Origin: an uncultured Prevotella sp.
GTDB taxonomy: Bacteria; Bacteroidota; Bacteroidia; Bacteroidales; Bacteroidaceae
Assembly: GCA_900548585.1 (NCBI GenBank)
Contig: URLI01000035.1
Coordinates: 1 to 22,960, forward strand
Direction of reading: 5' to 3'
Length of the DNA stretch: 22,960 bases
The translations under genes and the position numbers were made by a program. Shown here one piece after another: positions 22,643 to 22,960 of this stretch. The notes beneath the pieces are model-generated. The model had not been told where the DNA came from, searched no databases, and saw only the letters and a program-made list of their open reading frames with translations. Positions within the stretch are counted from its first letter, which is position 1. Each line of letters starts with the position of its first letter.

Positions 22643-22717
22643 CGGTGCGTACGGGACTCGAACCCGTGACCTCCTGCGTGACAGGCAGGCATTCTAACCA
22701 GGCTGAACTAACGCACC
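22643..22717 (-). tRNA. tRNA-Asp (anticodon GUC)
   Basis: The minus strand gives acceptor GGTGCGT/ACGCACC with discriminator G, D-arm sequence AGTTCAGCCTGGTTAGAATG, anticodon stem CCTGC/GCAGG around CTGTCAC with GUC at 34-36, and T-arm ACGGG-TTCGAGT-CCCGT. CCA is not encoded. It has its own promoter and terminator, so it is a single-gene unit. Confidence 0.97.
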
Positions 22718-22744
22718 ATACAGCCCCCTTCAAGATTGCGGATG

Positions 22745-22776
22745 CAAAGGTATGTTTTTTTTTTATATCTGCCAAA
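22745..22776 (-). promoter_or_regulatory. Promoter of tRNA-Asp
   Basis: On the minus strand TTTG (22776-22773), a 20-base spacer and TACCTTTG (22752-22745) match the Bacteroidetes consensus exactly. The predicted start is 20-24 bases before the mature tRNA. Confidence 0.85.
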
Positions 22777-22854
22777 TCACAGGACTACTTTTTTTATTTT
22801 TTTTTGCAATAGCAGTGCGTCCTGGTAACTATTCAGCAATAGTCATAGGTCATA

Positions 22855-22896
22855 TGCCACCTCCCATCCTACAATGATAGGATGGTGCTGATGGCA
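22855..22896. other. Two-tiered hairpin near the right edge
   Basis: An outer 5-bp stem TGCCA/TGGCA encloses a perfect inner 7-bp stem CATCCTA/TAGGATG with loop CAATGA. A second small hairpin, ACTATT-CAGC-AATAGT, lies just before it at 22828-22843. No T-run follows, so it is not an obvious terminator. GCCACCTCC and CAATGAT are shared with the atp terminator at 3131-3176. The remaining sequence to 22960 holds no gene I can support. Confidence 0.45.
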
Positions 22897-22960
22897 TTGA
22901 GTTGCGACTGATGGTTCTTCCATGCAGTGTCTGAGATGGAATGTATGGCAAAGAAAGCAT

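Noticed and set aside
22262..22775. Minus-strand open frames opposite the HTH gene and across tRNA-Asp
   Set aside because: One mirrors the HTH gene. The others read through the tRNA and its terminator.

Overview
The window looks like a chromosomal segment of a Bacteroidales bacterium, most probably Prevotellaceae or a close relative. Four things support this. The F-type ATP synthase operon has the Bacteroidetes order (beta, epsilon, a small membrane protein, a, c, b, delta, alpha, gamma), with a short epsilon and a signal-peptide-bearing subunit a. Recognisable promoters carry the Bacteroidetes boxes TTTG / 19-20 nt / TAnnTTTG. Shine-Dalgarno sites are mostly absent. The left edge encodes a choice-of-anchor-J/CARDB type surface protein. 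The species cannot be fixed from the sequence alone.

Layout from left to right. Positions 1-2727 (minus) hold the N-terminal 909 codons of a large secreted surface protein that runs off the left edge. A 459-bp AT-rich gap and a terminator hairpin separate it from the complete ATP synthase operon (10479 down to 3187, minus), which has its own promoter at 10521-10552. Upstream lie nhaD (Na+/H+ antiporter) and pfkA (6-phosphofructokinase), a two-gene unit with a strong promoter almost touching the nhaD start codon and a hairpin terminator after pfkA.

Positions 13062-18757 form a glycan-assembly island in two divergent arms. The minus arm is a secreted protein of unknown function, a Wzx-like flippase and a GT2 glycosyltransferase. 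The plus arm is a GT2 and a GT-B glycosyltransferase with overlapping stop and start codons. The 404-bp region between the arms carries a tandem array of 22-bp units, each built on a 15-bp palindrome. The plus arm meets, and overlaps tail-to-tail, a minus-strand housekeeping operon (21152 down to 18721): nitroreductase, DUF2520 Rossmann protein, KdsC-like HAD phosphatase and Maf nucleotide pyrophosphatase.

The right end holds RNA genes and a small regulatory pair. A 4.5S-type SRP RNA is followed 4 nt later by tRNA-Thr(UGU), both minus. A plus-strand pair encodes a four-helix membrane protein overlapping a small XRE-type regulator. tRNA-Asp(GUC) has a textbook promoter and a terminator. The last 180 bases contain two hairpins but no gene I can support.

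Functionally, the proton-motive-force genes (ATP synthase, NhaD) and glycolysis (PFK) are adjacent but separately transcribed. The glycosyltransferase/flippase island probably makes a surface polysaccharide or glycoconjugate. No phage, CRISPR array or complete insertion sequence was seen. For several ORFs (atpG, atpH, atpF, atpC, the flippase, the nitroreductase) I chose an internal ATG over a slightly longer TTG start.
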